A stretch of 64,000 nt of DNA from Chryseobacterium aurantiacum (GCF_003020585.1 NZ_PXUE01000002.1:1054001-1118000); one strand, 5' to 3'; shown: positions 1 through 8,497, numbered from the stretch's first letter. The notes: a model not told the origin generated them from the letters alone. Made by a program: numbers and translations.

Positions 1-2
1 AT

Positions 3-677
3 AACAATGGACAAAAACTTGACTGTGATTTTGAACAAAATATCAATATAAAAGCAGTTTTTAATAAGAATAAAAATGCATATACTGGTGAATTTCATAG
101 TTTTTTCAATTCTGGAAAAGGAACATGTCTTATAAAAATAGTAGATAAAAATCTAAGTTGGGAAATTATAAAAATACCTGATGGAGAATATTATGCTCCT
201 ACTAAATGTATTTTAAAGAAAGAAAAAAACATTGAATCCAAAGACAATACTGGAGCTGAAAAATCTAGGCAAGTAAATAAATCTACTATATTACCTCTAG
301 ATTCTAAAAATTTAGCGGAAAGAATTAAATTAGAAACACCCTCCGATAGCAATATTAAAACCTTATTTAAACAAAAGTATCAACTTAATATAGATGCAAT
401 TGCGCAAATACCGTCAAAAGGGAATTTTGATTTTTATATTATAAATAATATGAGTGGAGATAGTGATCTAATGTATCTTATCACATTGAAAGAGGGAAAG
501 TTAATCGATGGACTTGAAGTTGGTAATAGTAATGGAGATAGTGATGAAACAACAGTTTTTTCCATTAATGAGAAATATGAAATTTCTATTTACTCTGAAA
601 AAGAAAATAAACGAAAATTAATTACATCATATTTTTTAAATGATATAGGAAAGTTCACTAAACAGAAAGTTCACTAA
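3..677 (+). CDS. Hypothetical protein, 5' end outside window
   Basis: The frame is open from base 3 to a TAA at 675-677, so the start lies left of the window and at least 224 residues are present. An internal ATG at 450 is not a likely start, because the frame upstream reads as ordinary coding sequence. I recognise no family. The visible part is lysine- and asparagine-rich, with an acidic stretch near the C-terminus (NGDSDET). It is followed after 17 bases by a lipoprotein gene on the same strand, so the two probably share a transcript. Function unknown; a role as a partner of a secreted effector is only a guess from the neighbours. Confidence 0.6.
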   Translation, partial: NNGQKLDCDFEQNINIKAVFNKNKNAYTGEFHSFFNSGKGTCLIKIVDKNLSWEIIKIPDGEYYAPTKCILKKEKNIESKDNTGAEKSRQVNKSTILPLDSKNLAERIKLETPSDSNIKTLFKQKYQLNIDAIAQIPSKGNFDFYIINNMSGDSDLMYLITLKEGKLIDGLEVGNSNGDSDETTVFSINEKYEISIYSEKENKRKLITSYFLNDIGKFTKQKVH

Positions 678-694
678 TCTTTTAATAAAACACA

Positions 695-1798
695 ATGAAA
701 AATATTTCTTTAAGTTTTATTTTCCTTTTATTTTCTTGCAATGGACAAGAAAATAAAGTTCAATTGAGGAATAACAAAGAAATGAACTCATTAAAAATAG
801 CCCCTTACAATATTACAGATGAAGGAGATGGAACAAAATCAAACTATGATGATCTATCTCTTGAGTTTATCAATAAAGCAAAAAAAATACTCGAGCAAAG
901 AAAGTTCCAATTTCTGGATGAAAACACTTTCAATGTAAAAGAATATAAAAATTCTATAATTGCATTACGTCCAGCAATGTTTCCAGAAGTAGCTATCAGA
1001 GATAATAAATTTATTTTCATCCAAGATGCTGGTGCTAACGAACCAGAGTTTATAAATCCGGACTTGTTATATCATTTTAATTCTTATGTATTTTATAATA
1101 CACCCGTATCCTATGTATGGTTACAAACAAACAATTCAAATCTTTTATATGATTTAGTTGTTTATTATGGATACAATAAGGACAAAAAGCTTGTAGAGTC
1201 AATATTTAAAAAATTTGATTTTAATAGTCTTTCTGATATGGAAGAACTTATTTTTATGAATTCCGGCTCCCATAAGGTATTAAAAAGACAAATATTTGAT
1301 GACATAGAAACAATCATTTATAAAGGTAAGGCTGAAGATTTTTCTTATGCAAAAGAAGGAAATGGCTATCTAAGAATTGGTGAAATTATAAATAAAGTAT
1401 CATCATCTCCAAAAGAATATTCTGACCCTGAAAAAACAATATCCTATTTATTTGAACGCGAATTAAGAGTAGGAATACAAGGTGACGCTGAAAGTTATAT
1501 AAATAAAAATCCTAAGTATAAATCAGATCTGGAAAAGAACAATTTTTATGAATTACCTACTTTAAAAGATTATGTAAAATATATCTATCAAAAAGAAAAT
1601 AATTCCATTTTTATCATTCAAGATGCTGACGGCTATACTAATTTAAGAAAGGACAAGAATTCTTCTTCTCAAATACTACAAAAAATAAACACTGGTGAAC
1701 AAATTGATGTTTTAAATCAAAGCGGAGATTGGTGGTTGGTAGTTTCTAAAGAAGGAAAAAAGGGATATATCCATAAGAGCAGGATAAAATCTGAATAA
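695..1798 (+). CDS. Putative lipoprotein with C-terminal bacterial SH3 domain
   Basis: A 367-residue protein starting with a short hydrophobic segment ending in a lipobox-like LFSCNG, so probably a lipoprotein with Cys at about residue 15. The middle 280 residues match no family I know. The last 60 residues form an SH3b-type module (YTNLRKDKNSSSQIL, GDWWLVV, GYIHKSRI), the sort that binds peptidoglycan or peptides in the envelope. It sits 17 bases after the previous gene and 12 bases before the next one, so an operon is likely. The SH3 module is nearly identical to that in the next gene, including a 33-base identical stretch, which points to recent duplication or gene conversion. Confidence 0.7.
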   Translation: MKNISLSFIFLLFSCNGQENKVQLRNNKEMNSLKIAPYNITDEGDGTKSNYDDLSLEFINKAKKILEQRKFQFLDENTFNVKEYKNSIIALRPAMFPEVAIRDNKFIFIQDAGANEPEFINPDLLYHFNSYVFYNTPVSYVWLQTNNSNLLYDLVVYYGYNKDKKLVESIFKKFDFNSLSDMEELIFMNSGSHKVLKRQIFDDIETIIYKGKAEDFSYAKEGNGYLRIGEIINKVSSSPKEYSDPEKTISYLFERELRVGIQGDAESYINKNPKYKSDLEKNNFYELPTLKDYVKYIYQKENNSIFIIQDADGYTNLRKDKNSSSQILQKINTGEQIDVLNQSGDWWLVVSKEGKKGYIHKSRIKSE

Positions 1799-1810
1799 AT
1801 ACACCACCAA

Positions 1811-2604
1811 ATGATGAAAACTATTTTAGCTTTATTAATTCTAACAATATCAATCCATTGTCATTCCCAGAAGAAAACCCCTCAGATTTCATCTAAAAGT
1901 ACCTCAGTTAAAGTTCAAAAAAGTTCTTTTGAAACCTATCTCAATAACGAAGACTTTTTCATAAAAACTTTTGATGTCAATAAAGACGGAATAACAGATA
2001 AGGTAGTAAGCAACAAGCCTTATCAGGGGGAAAATTTATTTGTCTTTTTGGGGGATAAGCAGGGAAAATATACATTATCATTGGAAACAAGAAACTTTTC
2101 TGAAGATGGAGGCAATATTATTAATGATATCACTCCGCTACCAGACAAAAAGGGTTTTACTATAAAACACACTTCCCTGATCGTGGATACTATGAAAAGG
2201 AATATCATATTATCTTACAAAATAAAACATGGATTCTTCAAAACATCATCTATAAAACAATGTCAGATGTTTCACAGGATGCAGTAAAATACATTTGTGA
2301 TGTTCCTCAAAATATTAATATACAGAAAACCGGATGGACTGATAAAATAGTGCCTATTCCTGAAGAAAATGTAAGAGATAAAAAATGTAGAATAGAAAAA
2401 AGTCAAAATACAAATTACTACATTCAAGATGCTGACGGCTATACTAATTTAAGACAAGATAAAAACTCTTCGTCCAAAATACTGCAAAAAATAAAAACCG
2501 GGGAACAAGTTGAAGTGTTGGACCAAAATGATGACTGGTGGTCAATCATTTCCAAAGAAGGAAATAAAGGATACATCCATAAAAGCAGAATAAAATCCAG
2601 ATAA
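1811..2604 (+). pseudogene. SH3-domain secreted protein split by a frameshift
   Basis: Two frames together make one plausible protein. Frame one (from ATG 1811) has a signal peptide, an EF/VCBS-like patch (FDVNKDGITDKVV), and reads sensibly to about base 2164, then runs into a stop at 2287 through unlikely sequence. The other frame reads sensibly from about 2164 (THFPDRGYYEKEYHI, then YKTMSDVSQDAVKYICDV) to TAA at 2604 and carries a C-terminal SH3 module. Adding one A to the four-A run at 2164-2167 joins them into about 264 residues. So this is either a one-base deletion in a homopolymer or a sequencing error. Reading frame two from ATG 2260 alone would give a truncated 114-residue protein without a signal peptide. 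Confidence 0.7.
2422..2454 (+). repeat. 33-base identical SH3-coding repeat
   Basis: Bases 2422-2454 are identical to 1616-1648, both coding for the start of the SH3 module in adjacent genes. Similarity continues to the end of both reading frames with scattered changes. Confidence 0.85.
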
Positions 2605-2701
2605 AAATAGCTTCCTTGCCCAGCTCAAGCTATTGAAGTTTCAATTTTTTTAATATCTTTCAGGAACAAAAAACATAAAAACGACCACCGATTCAGGAAA
2701 C

Positions 2702-3265
2702 ATGACGAAAAAACGATATTTATTTCTTTCAATAACGTCCTTATTCATGTATGCAGCATGCTTGTTTTCCTGCAATAAAGCTCAGGACAATAAAGTCATG
2801 AAACCCAAAGAAGTCATCTTCGCCCGTGACAGTACTGCTGTTGAAAGCTATCTTCAACAATCCTATAACCTACGCGTTAAAGATTCCATTAATGGCAGAC
2901 ACTGGGAATATTCAAACATGTACATTTCTCAACAGATTCAGTTCCTTATAAGTTTAGAAAAAAAGAAAGATAATGATAGCATCAAGGGATCATATTTATT
3001 CAAAGCTTACGGAAAAATAAAAGAAGAGGGGGTTATTACAGGCATCATAAAAGAAAAAAAAATGGTGATCGAATTTTATCCTACATCGTATCCGGCTGAA
3101 GATAAAGGAAAAGCTGAACTTTTGGATGGGAATGAAAAAAACTACCATTACATGAACTGGAATCTGATAAAATCTCCCAAAAAGTCTTCCGTTCCTGAAA
3201 AATGTAAGCTCACTAAATTCAGGCCTAGTACTGGTAAAAAAAGAGGTAGAATATATATCAGGTAA
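2702..3265 (+). CDS. Hypothetical lipoprotein
   Basis: A 187-residue protein with a basic N-terminus, a hydrophobic stretch and a lipobox-like LFSCNK, giving a lipidated Cys at about residue 24. No family recognised. The mature part is polar and lysine-rich; the last residues (KKRGRIYIR) are strongly basic. The 97-base gap from the preceding reading frame may hold its own promoter. Being one of several envelope proteins in a row, it may belong to the same accessory cluster, but nothing in the sequence shows what it does. Confidence 0.6.
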   Translation: MTKKRYLFLSITSLFMYAACLFSCNKAQDNKVMKPKEVIFARDSTAVESYLQQSYNLRVKDSINGRHWEYSNMYISQQIQFLISLEKKKDNDSIKGSYLFKAYGKIKEEGVITGIIKEKKMVIEFYPTSYPAEDKGKAELLDGNEKNYHYMNWNLIKSPKKSSVPEKCKLTKFRPSTGKKRGRIYIR

Positions 3266-3312
3266 ATTAACACTCATTATTTAAATATAGAAATAATTTT
3301 AACCCACTATTA

Positions 3313-3792
3313 ATGAAAAAAATAAGCTTCATCGCTATTACTCTGTTAATGATGACAGGATGTAAAAACGATACAAAACAGGCAACCAATGAAATCGAAA
3401 CTCCTAAAAAAGACAGTCCTGTTGTAAAAGCTCCCGCAGAAGAAAAGGCAGTAGAAGAAAGTAAGGAAATTCCTACACTGAAAGAATGCACAGAAAAAAC
3501 AGTGGAATACGGAAGTGAACAGGAATGTATCTTTCCGAAAAGTACGATGGAAGAGGTTTATCAAAAAACCATCAAGGAGAAGGAAGTGGAAAAATCAGAA
3601 TTACTTCTTGCAGCATTACCTAAGCAAAGCATTGAAAAAGAAATCAATCAGGATGGTTTGGATATGATCAGCTACAAGGTAACTTCCAATAAAATTGAAA
3701 TCGAATTTTCATTTGCCGGCGGAGTTACTACACTAGAATTGGAACAGAAAGGTGAAAATGTAAAAAGAACCATTATCCACAGCGCTGATTAA
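3313..3792 (+). CDS. Hypothetical lipoprotein
   Basis: A 159-residue protein with signal peptide and clear lipobox (LLMMTGCKND, Cys at about residue 17), followed by a charged, low-complexity linker rich in Lys, Glu and Pro up to about residue 55. The rest is a small domain with two cysteines (KECTEKTV, EQECIF) that could form a disulfide. Family not recognised. It is separated from its left neighbour by 47 bases. No terminator is obvious before the tyrA leader region. Confidence 0.6.
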   Translation: MKKISFIAITLLMMTGCKNDTKQATNEIETPKKDSPVVKAPAEEKAVEESKEIPTLKECTEKTVEYGSEQECIFPKSTMEEVYQKTIKEKEVEKSELLLAALPKQSIEKEINQDGLDMISYKVTSNKIEIEFSFAGGVTTLELEQKGENVKRTIIHSAD

Positions 3793-3912
3793 GATATTTC
3801 AATAGCTTATGAAGAAAGTATTTCTCTATTTTTTTATTTTGAGATTTGATCTACAGTAAAGAAAGAATCATAAAATTTCTCAACTTTAAAAAATATTTTA
3901 TACCTTCGCATT

Positions 3913-3969
3913 GTGAATTTCAACAACGGAACATATTATTATAGAATTTTTAACTCAGATTTGGGATAG
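3913..3969 (+). CDS. tyrA leader peptide (YYY)
   Basis: An 18-codon reading frame starting at GTG and reading MNFNNGTYYYRIFNSDLG. It has TAT TAT TAT at 3934-3942 plus two Phe codons. It lies between a promoter-like box and the terminator in front of prephenate dehydrogenase, the enzyme of tyrosine synthesis. GTG is only five bases after the -7 box, so the message would be nearly leaderless. Start choice is uncertain, since no in-frame ATG exists. Confidence 0.7.
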   Translation: MNFNNGTYYYRIFNSDLG

Positions 3970-3990
3970 GGATTCTTATGAATATAATTT

Positions 3991-4019
3991 AAAACCTCGT
4001 CCTAGGACGAGGTTTTTTT
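3991..4019 (+). terminator. Attenuator terminator before tyrA
   Basis: Perfect palindrome CCTCGTCCTAGGACGAGG (3995-4012), flanked by AAAA and a seven-T run (4013-4019). With the A/T flanks the stem reaches 11 bp around a CTAG loop. Confidence 0.9.
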
Positions 4020-4039
4020 ATTTAAAAAAATTGAAAAAG

Positions 4040-4882
4040 ATGAAAATAAGTATTATTGGAGTAGGATTGATCGGAGGTTCAATGGCTTTGAAATTAAGAG
4101 AAAAAAACATAGCCAGCTTCATCTATGGTATTGATAACAGCAAGCAGCATATTAACGAAGCATTAGATTTGAAAATAATTGATGCTGAAGCAGATCTGGA
4201 ACAGGGAGTTAAAGATTCAGACCTTATTATTCTTGCCATTCCGGTAGATTCTGCAAGAAAGTTATTGCCAAGTGTCCTGGATCTTATATCAGATCATCAG
4301 ACCGTTATGGATGCCGGTTCTACCAAGGCAGGGATCGTGGGTGCTGTTAAAAACCACCCGAAACGCTCAAGATTTGTAGCTTTTCACCCGATGTGGGGTA
4401 CTGAAAACAATGGTCCAAAGTCTGCCATTGCCGAAAGTTTCTCAGGAAAGGCAGGGGTGATCTGTAACAAAGAAGAATCTGCAGAAGATGCACTCAATGT
4501 AGTTGAAACAGTGGTAAACGCCCTTGATATGCACATGATTTACATGAATGCAGAAGACCATGATGTCCATACCGCTTATATCTCCCATATTTCTCACATT
4601 ACATCCTATGCCCTGGCCAATACGGTATTGGAAAAGGAACGTGAAGAAGAAACCATCTTTCAGCTTGCCAGTTCAGGTTTCTCAAGTACGGTACGTCTTG
4701 CAAAATCTCATCCTGAAATGTGGGTTCCCATCTTCAAACAAAACAAAGAAAACGTATTGGATGTTTTGAATGAGCATATCACCCAGCTCAGAAAATTCAA
4801 GGCTGCTCTGGAAAAAGAAAACTACGAATACCTTGAAGAGCTTATTACCAATGCAAACAGAATTAGAGGAATATTAAGATAA
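4040..4882 (+). CDS. tyrA: Prephenate dehydrogenase
   Basis: Oxidatively decarboxylates prephenate to 4-hydroxyphenylpyruvate with NAD+, the committed step of tyrosine synthesis, in the cytoplasm. The 280-residue protein opens with a Rossmann nucleotide-binding loop (GVGLIGGS, residues 7-14). It has the family's VDAGSTK-like stretch here as VMDAGSTKAG, the substrate-region FHPMWGTENNGP around residue 115, and a helical C-terminal dimerisation domain. Length fits a monofunctional TyrA without chorismate mutase or ACT domain. I chose ATG 4040 over an in-frame TTG at 4031 because the Rossmann strand normally begins at residue 2-3. Expression is probably controlled by the tyrosine attenuator just upstream. 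Confidence 0.95.
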   Translation: MKISIIGVGLIGGSMALKLREKNIASFIYGIDNSKQHINEALDLKIIDAEADLEQGVKDSDLIILAIPVDSARKLLPSVLDLISDHQTVMDAGSTKAGIVGAVKNHPKRSRFVAFHPMWGTENNGPKSAIAESFSGKAGVICNKEESAEDALNVVETVVNALDMHMIYMNAEDHDVHTAYISHISHITSYALANTVLEKEREEETIFQLASSGFSSTVRLAKSHPEMWVPIFKQNKENVLDVLNEHITQLRKFKAALEKENYEYLEELITNANRIRGILR

Positions 4883-4902
4883 AAAGATACATCTTCAAAA
4901 GC

Positions 4903-4945
4903 AAAAGCCACAGAAGTTCTTTAGTAGTAAACTTCTGTGGCTTTT
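4903..4945 (+). terminator. Terminator after tyrA
   Basis: Sixteen-base arms AAAAGCCACAGAAGTT (4903-4918) and AACTTCTGTGGCTTTT (4930-4945) are perfect complements. A/T flanks let it act from both sides, serving the convergent gene at 4973-5641 too. Confidence 0.9.
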
Positions 4946-4972
4946 ATGCTTAGATAATAGTATTGAATATAC

Positions 4973-5641
4973 TTAAAATTTTATCATCAATCCTACTCCA
5001 TTTCTGTCATTAAGCACATAATAATCCGGATTAAATTTTCTTACTCCCGCGGTGCTGTAATGATCCATTGCGTCTTTCATCTGTGAATGCCCCACCAACT
5101 TAAGTACCACCCCGGCTCCAGCGCCTATAAGACCAATGATAAGAGGTACGGAAGAACCTTTTGCTTCGCCATTTTTCACTCCATTATTCTCAGCCTTAGA
5201 AAGATTCGAAACCCCTCCAATGACAAAAGAAGCTGCACCTCCAATAACAAGAACGGTCCCAATATTATTTATTGTTCGTCCTTTCATATATAGTGGATCT
5301 TTTTGTTGAAGCAAATAATCTTTGATGTCTTTTTTAGAAGTCAGCTTGGCTATTTCCATACCCTTAGCTGCTTCTCCCGAATTTTCTTCTGGTATAAGCC
5401 CCACTCCACTTTTTCCATCTTCCTGAATGCCCTTCACAGAATTATCATAAAGAAATTCTTCAGCTCCATTCTGAATATTAGTGTAAGTAACTTTTCCTTT
5501 ACTATAAATTAAATTTTTGTAGGATATTTTCTGATTATCCTGAGTAATAATAATTCCTTTTTTCGAAGATTCAGGAATGCTGATCTGTGAGTACAACGCC
5601 AATGAAACAACAGCAAATAGAACTGTTAGAACTTTTCTCAT
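4973..5641 (-). CDS. Hypothetical secreted protein with two glycine-rich hydrophobic segments
   Basis: A 222-residue protein starting MRKVLTVLFAVVSLALYSQ, a signal peptide; an upstream in-frame ATG at 5662 would add seven residues before it and is less likely. After a soluble region of about 100 residues come two hydrophobic Gly/Ala/Val segments (around 120-140 and 160-180) that could cross or insert into a membrane. The C-terminus (NDRNGVGLMIKF) ends in Phe after a beta-like stretch, as in many outer-membrane proteins. Family not recognised. It is monocistronic and convergent with tyrA. Confidence 0.65.
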   Translation of the reverse strand: MRKVLTVLFAVVSLALYSQISIPESSKKGIIITQDNQKISYKNLIYSKGKVTYTNIQNGAEEFLYDNSVKGIQEDGKSGVGLIPEENSGEAAKGMEIAKLTSKKDIKDYLLQQKDPLYMKGRTINNIGTVLVIGGAASFVIGGVSNLSKAENNGVKNGEAKGSSVPLIIGLIGAGAGVVLKLVGHSQMKDAMDHYSTAGVRKFNPDYYVLNDRNGVGLMIKF

Positions 5642-5772
5642 GTTATTTAGTTTTTTTGGCAAAAATATTCGTTTTTATATAGAAAACAAATATTCTTTTA
5701 TTTTTTCTAGGATTAGAGCTTAATAAAATTCTATTCAAGAAGATGATTTTAATAAAATTAAAAAATATTTTA

Positions 5773-5807
5773 ACTTTATTAAAAAAAGTATTACTTTAGT
5801 AAAAAAA
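5773..5807 (+). promoter_or_regulatory. 20-bp-spaced direct repeat upstream of DUF2089 gene
   Basis: ACTTTATTAAAAAAA (5773-5787) and ACTTTAGTAAAAAAA (5793-5807) differ at one base and are spaced by exactly 20 bp, two helical turns. They end nine bases before the ATG at 5816. TTAATAAAATT also occurs twice further upstream (near 5720 and 5749). This could be an operator for the HTH protein encoded next, but the region is very AT-rich. Confidence 0.35.
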
Positions 5808-5815
5808 TATAATCC

Positions 5816-6088
5816 ATGAAGTTACCCATTGTCTGCCCAAGTTGTGACCATACCTTAAACGTAAGCCAGATGAAATGCCCGAGTTGCAAAACAGAAGTAA
5901 GTGGTGATTATGAATTACCGGTTCTCCTGAAGCTAAACCGTGAGGAACAGGACTTTGTTCTCAATTTTTTTCTATCCAGCGGAAGCATCAAGGAAATGGC
6001 CAAACAGGCAGGTCTATCCTACCCAACCATGAGAAATAAAATGGATGACCTGATCACAAAGGTTGAACAATTGAAAACTAACCTGTAA
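5816..6088 (+). CDS. DUF2089-family zinc-ribbon/HTH regulator
   Basis: A 90-residue cytoplasmic protein. It opens with a zinc ribbon of two CPSC knuckles (Cys 7, 10, 21, 24), followed by a helical segment and a helix-turn-helix around residues 57-80 (SIKEMAKQAGLSYPTMRNKMDDL). This is the layout of the DUF2089 family, thought to be transcription regulators. The membrane-protein gene at 6099 and the serine hydrolase at 6686 follow within 6-11 bases, so it probably controls, and is co-transcribed with, these. Direct repeats just before the gene may be its operator. Confidence 0.85.
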   Translation: MKLPIVCPSCDHTLNVSQMKCPSCKTEVSGDYELPVLLKLNREEQDFVLNFFLSSGSIKEMAKQAGLSYPTMRNKMDDLITKVEQLKTNL

Positions 6089-6098
6089 ACTCATTCAT

Positions 6099-6680
6099 AT
6101 GAACTGGAAATCCATCTTTAACCCGTTTGAAAAATTTGATGAGAAATTACTCCTCTGTATCGGAATTCTTACAGTAATTATTTCTATTGGAATAGGATAT
6201 TGGACAGAATCTAGCTTTAGCAGTATATATAGAATCAATAATTTAGAGAATCCCTCATTAAAAATGATAACAGCATCTACTTTAATAAGCTTCTCTGCAG
6301 CCATTGTCGTTCTTTTTATTTTAGGAAAATGTCTCAACAAAAAGACCAGAATTATTGATATTGTAAATACCGTTTTAATATCCCAGCTCTTTCTGATTAT
6401 CTTACAGTTGTCCAAAAAGATCCCTTACATTAAGACCGCCGGAAAAAATATTGTACAATATCAGTCGAATACTTCAGGGACGTTCCCATTTCTGGATTTT
6501 GTGATCACAATATCCATGACTATTATTGCCATTACCATTCTCATATATAGTTTTACCCTTTATTACAACGGCTTCAAAACCGCAACCAATATTAAAAAAT
6601 GGCAGCATATTGTACTATTTTGTGCAGTGTCCTTGATCAGTATCCTGATCTGCCAGATTACAATAACTAAAATTATTTAA
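6099..6680 (+). CDS. Multi-pass membrane protein of unknown function
   Basis: A 193-residue protein with about five membrane segments (near residues 20-35, 55-78, 85-103, 130-155, 170-190). The layout resembles Yip1-type membrane proteins, but I see no diagnostic motif. It starts 10 bases after the DUF2089 regulator and ends six bases before the serine hydrolase gene, forming a tight three-gene operon. A role in membrane sensing or stress is a guess from that pairing. Confidence 0.7.
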   Translation: MNWKSIFNPFEKFDEKLLLCIGILTVIISIGIGYWTESSFSSIYRINNLENPSLKMITASTLISFSAAIVVLFILGKCLNKKTRIIDIVNTVLISQLFLIILQLSKKIPYIKTAGKNIVQYQSNTSGTFPFLDFVITISMTIIAITILIYSFTLYYNGFKTATNIKKWQHIVLFCAVSLISILICQITITKII

Positions 6681-6685
6681 ATACT

Positions 6686-8323
6686 ATGAAAATCAAATTA
6701 TTACTAGTGCTGGTATTCCTGGCACATCTTTGTCACGCCCAAATTGAAGGAATATGGAACGGAGAAGTAGACACCCAATCCATGAAACTTCCAATTGTTC
6801 TTACAATATCAAAAGAATCAAAAGGCTATACTTCTTCGCTTATCAGTCCCAAACAAAGTTCTAAGGAAATTCCTGTAGATAAAATTGATTTCAATAACAA
6901 TGAACTCACTTTTGAAATAGAAAAGATTAATGCTACCTACAAAGGAAGCTATAAAACAGACCATTTTGAAGGAAATCTTTTACAGCATGGAAAAACAATG
7001 GCTTTAAATCTTTACAGGGATAAAAAATCTGAAAGCTCTGACGTTCCTTACCTTAGTGGAAAGCCTATCAATACACAGAAGATTGATGATTTTTTAAATT
7101 ATATGGTTCAAAACAACCAAGTGATTGGAAGTGTTTCCATCTTCAGAAACGGAGCACAAGTCTATCAAAAAGATTTTGGACAGCAGCTTTTACCTAATGT
7201 TACCTATGATAAAAACACGGCATATCAGATAGGTTCCATTAGTAAGCTAATCACCGCAGTAATGCTTCTTCAGCTTGTAGAAACAGAAAAGTTAAAACTA
7301 AGCGATCCACTTTCTAAATTTTATCCTGAAATTCCCAACGCCAAAAAAATCACCATCCAAACAATGCTTAACCACACCAGCGGATTGGGAGATTATGTAG
7401 GAAAATCTATCGAAAACAATTGGCTTTTTGGAAAACCGGTAGGTGACAAGGCTATTATACAAGCCATCAGGAAAGAAGGGATAAGCTTTAAGCCCGGAGA
7501 AAAAATGGTCTATTCCAATTCAGCTTACTTTCTTTTGAGCAGGATTTTGGAAAAAATACACAATAAACCTTATAATGAGATTTTAAAGGAAAACATTCTG
7601 GAAAAAGTTAAAATGCCTCATACTTTTTCAGTTCTTGACAACCCAAAGAATATTTTTAAATCCTACGAACTAGAAGATAAGAAATGGATTGAAGTTAAAG
7701 ATTTTGATTTTCATAACTGTATTGGATTAGGTGATATTACTTCTACTCCTGAAGACCTGAATATCTTTATCAATGCATTATTCAATGGTCAGTTTATCCA
7801 GAAAGAAACCCTTGATATGATGATTTCCAACAAGAATGAAAAACACTTTGGCTTAGGAATTATGAAAATGCCATTTTACAATATTACCTTATACGGGCAT
7901 GGAGGGGATACAGCAGGAAGCCATTCTACGGTGGGTTTCGAACCAAACGATCAATTATCCTATGCCGTTACCATCAATGGTCAGGAGTTTCCACATAATA
8001 GTTTCTATGTTGCTCTTTTGAATTTAATATATGGCAGAGAATATCAATATCCTGTATTTGAGAGTCCTAAACTTCCGGCAGCTGAACTGGAAAAATACAT
8101 AGGAGATTATGCTTCAAAGGATATCAATTTAGGATTAAAGGTATTTGTCAAAAATGGGACACTCTTTGCCCAAGGGACTAACCAGCCTGAGTTTCTTTTA
8201 ACTTCTGTAGCAAAGGATCAGTTTACCTTCGACAAAGCAGGGCTAAATCTCATTTTTATCCCTGAAAGTAATCAGCTTAAACTTACACAAGGAGGGAAAA
8301 CTTACCTGTTCACCAAAAAATAA
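6686..8323 (+). CDS. Beta-lactamase-fold serine hydrolase (class C / PBP type)
   Basis: An exported serine hydrolase. It has a signal peptide (residues 1-18) and a beta-rich N-terminal domain to about residue 115. The class C catalytic domain carries all three motifs: SISK at 184-187 (nucleophile Ser184, Lys187), YSN at 276-278, and HGG at 405-407. A C-terminal domain of about 80 residues follows. Such proteins act as D-aminopeptidases, esterases or penicillin-binding proteins in the periplasm, and real beta-lactamase activity is uncommon. It is the last gene of the DUF2089-membrane-hydrolase operon, ending at a bidirectional terminator. Substrate cannot be told from sequence. Confidence 0.9.
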   Translation: MKIKLLLVLVFLAHLCHAQIEGIWNGEVDTQSMKLPIVLTISKESKGYTSSLISPKQSSKEIPVDKIDFNNNELTFEIEKINATYKGSYKTDHFEGNLLQHGKTMALNLYRDKKSESSDVPYLSGKPINTQKIDDFLNYMVQNNQVIGSVSIFRNGAQVYQKDFGQQLLPNVTYDKNTAYQIGSISKLITAVMLLQLVETEKLKLSDPLSKFYPEIPNAKKITIQTMLNHTSGLGDYVGKSIENNWLFGKPVGDKAIIQAIRKEGISFKPGEKMVYSNSAYFLLSRILEKIHNKPYNEILKENILEKVKMPHTFSVLDNPKNIFKSYELEDKKWIEVKDFDFHNCIGLGDITSTPEDLNIFINALFNGQFIQKETLDMMISNKNEKHFGLGIMKMPFYNITLYGHGGDTAGSHSTVGFEPNDQLSYAVTINGQEFPHNSFYVALLNLIYGREYQYPVFESPKLPAAELEKYIGDYASKDINLGLKVFVKNGTLFAQGTNQPEFLLTSVAKDQFTFDKAGLNLIFIPESNQLKLTQGGKTYLFTKK

Positions 8324-8440
8324 ATAAAAGACTTTCTAATTATCCCCAAAAACTTCAATATTACAAGTTAAAATGTAAGAGTTCCTCTCTTCTGGAAGGA
8401 TTTCAAGTCAAAAATTTGAAGGGTTGTTTCAAAGTACAAT

Positions 8441-8475
8441 AAAAAATCCTTAGACGTATTATCTAAGGATTTTTT
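8441..8475. terminator. Bidirectional terminator
   Basis: AAAAAATCCTTAGA (8441-8454) pairs with TCTAAGGATTTTTT across a seven-base loop. It separates the convergent serine hydrolase and serine deaminase genes. Confidence 0.9.
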
Positions 8476-8497
8476 GTATTTTAAAATACTATTTTTA

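Larger units (their letters stand above)
3901..4019 (+). promoter_or_regulatory. Tyrosine-responsive transcription attenuator of tyrA
   Basis: In order: a -7 box TACCTTCG (3901-3908, consensus TAnnTTTG), a leader peptide (3913-3969) with three consecutive Tyr codons, and a strong terminator (3991-4019) just before tyrA. TAGGG at 3967-3971, which includes the leader stop codon, can pair with TCCTA at 4000-4004 in the terminator's 5' arm and loop. A ribosome reaching the stop would mask TAGGG and let the terminator form. A ribosome stalled on the Tyr codons would leave it free as an antiterminator. The elements are seen; the mechanism is inferred from classical amino-acid attenuation. Confidence 0.75.

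Noticed and set aside
6686..8323. Class C beta-lactamase resistance gene
   Set aside because: It has the SxxK, YxN and HGG motifs, but the extra N- and C-terminal domains and the operon with a DUF2089 regulator fit a housekeeping serine hydrolase.
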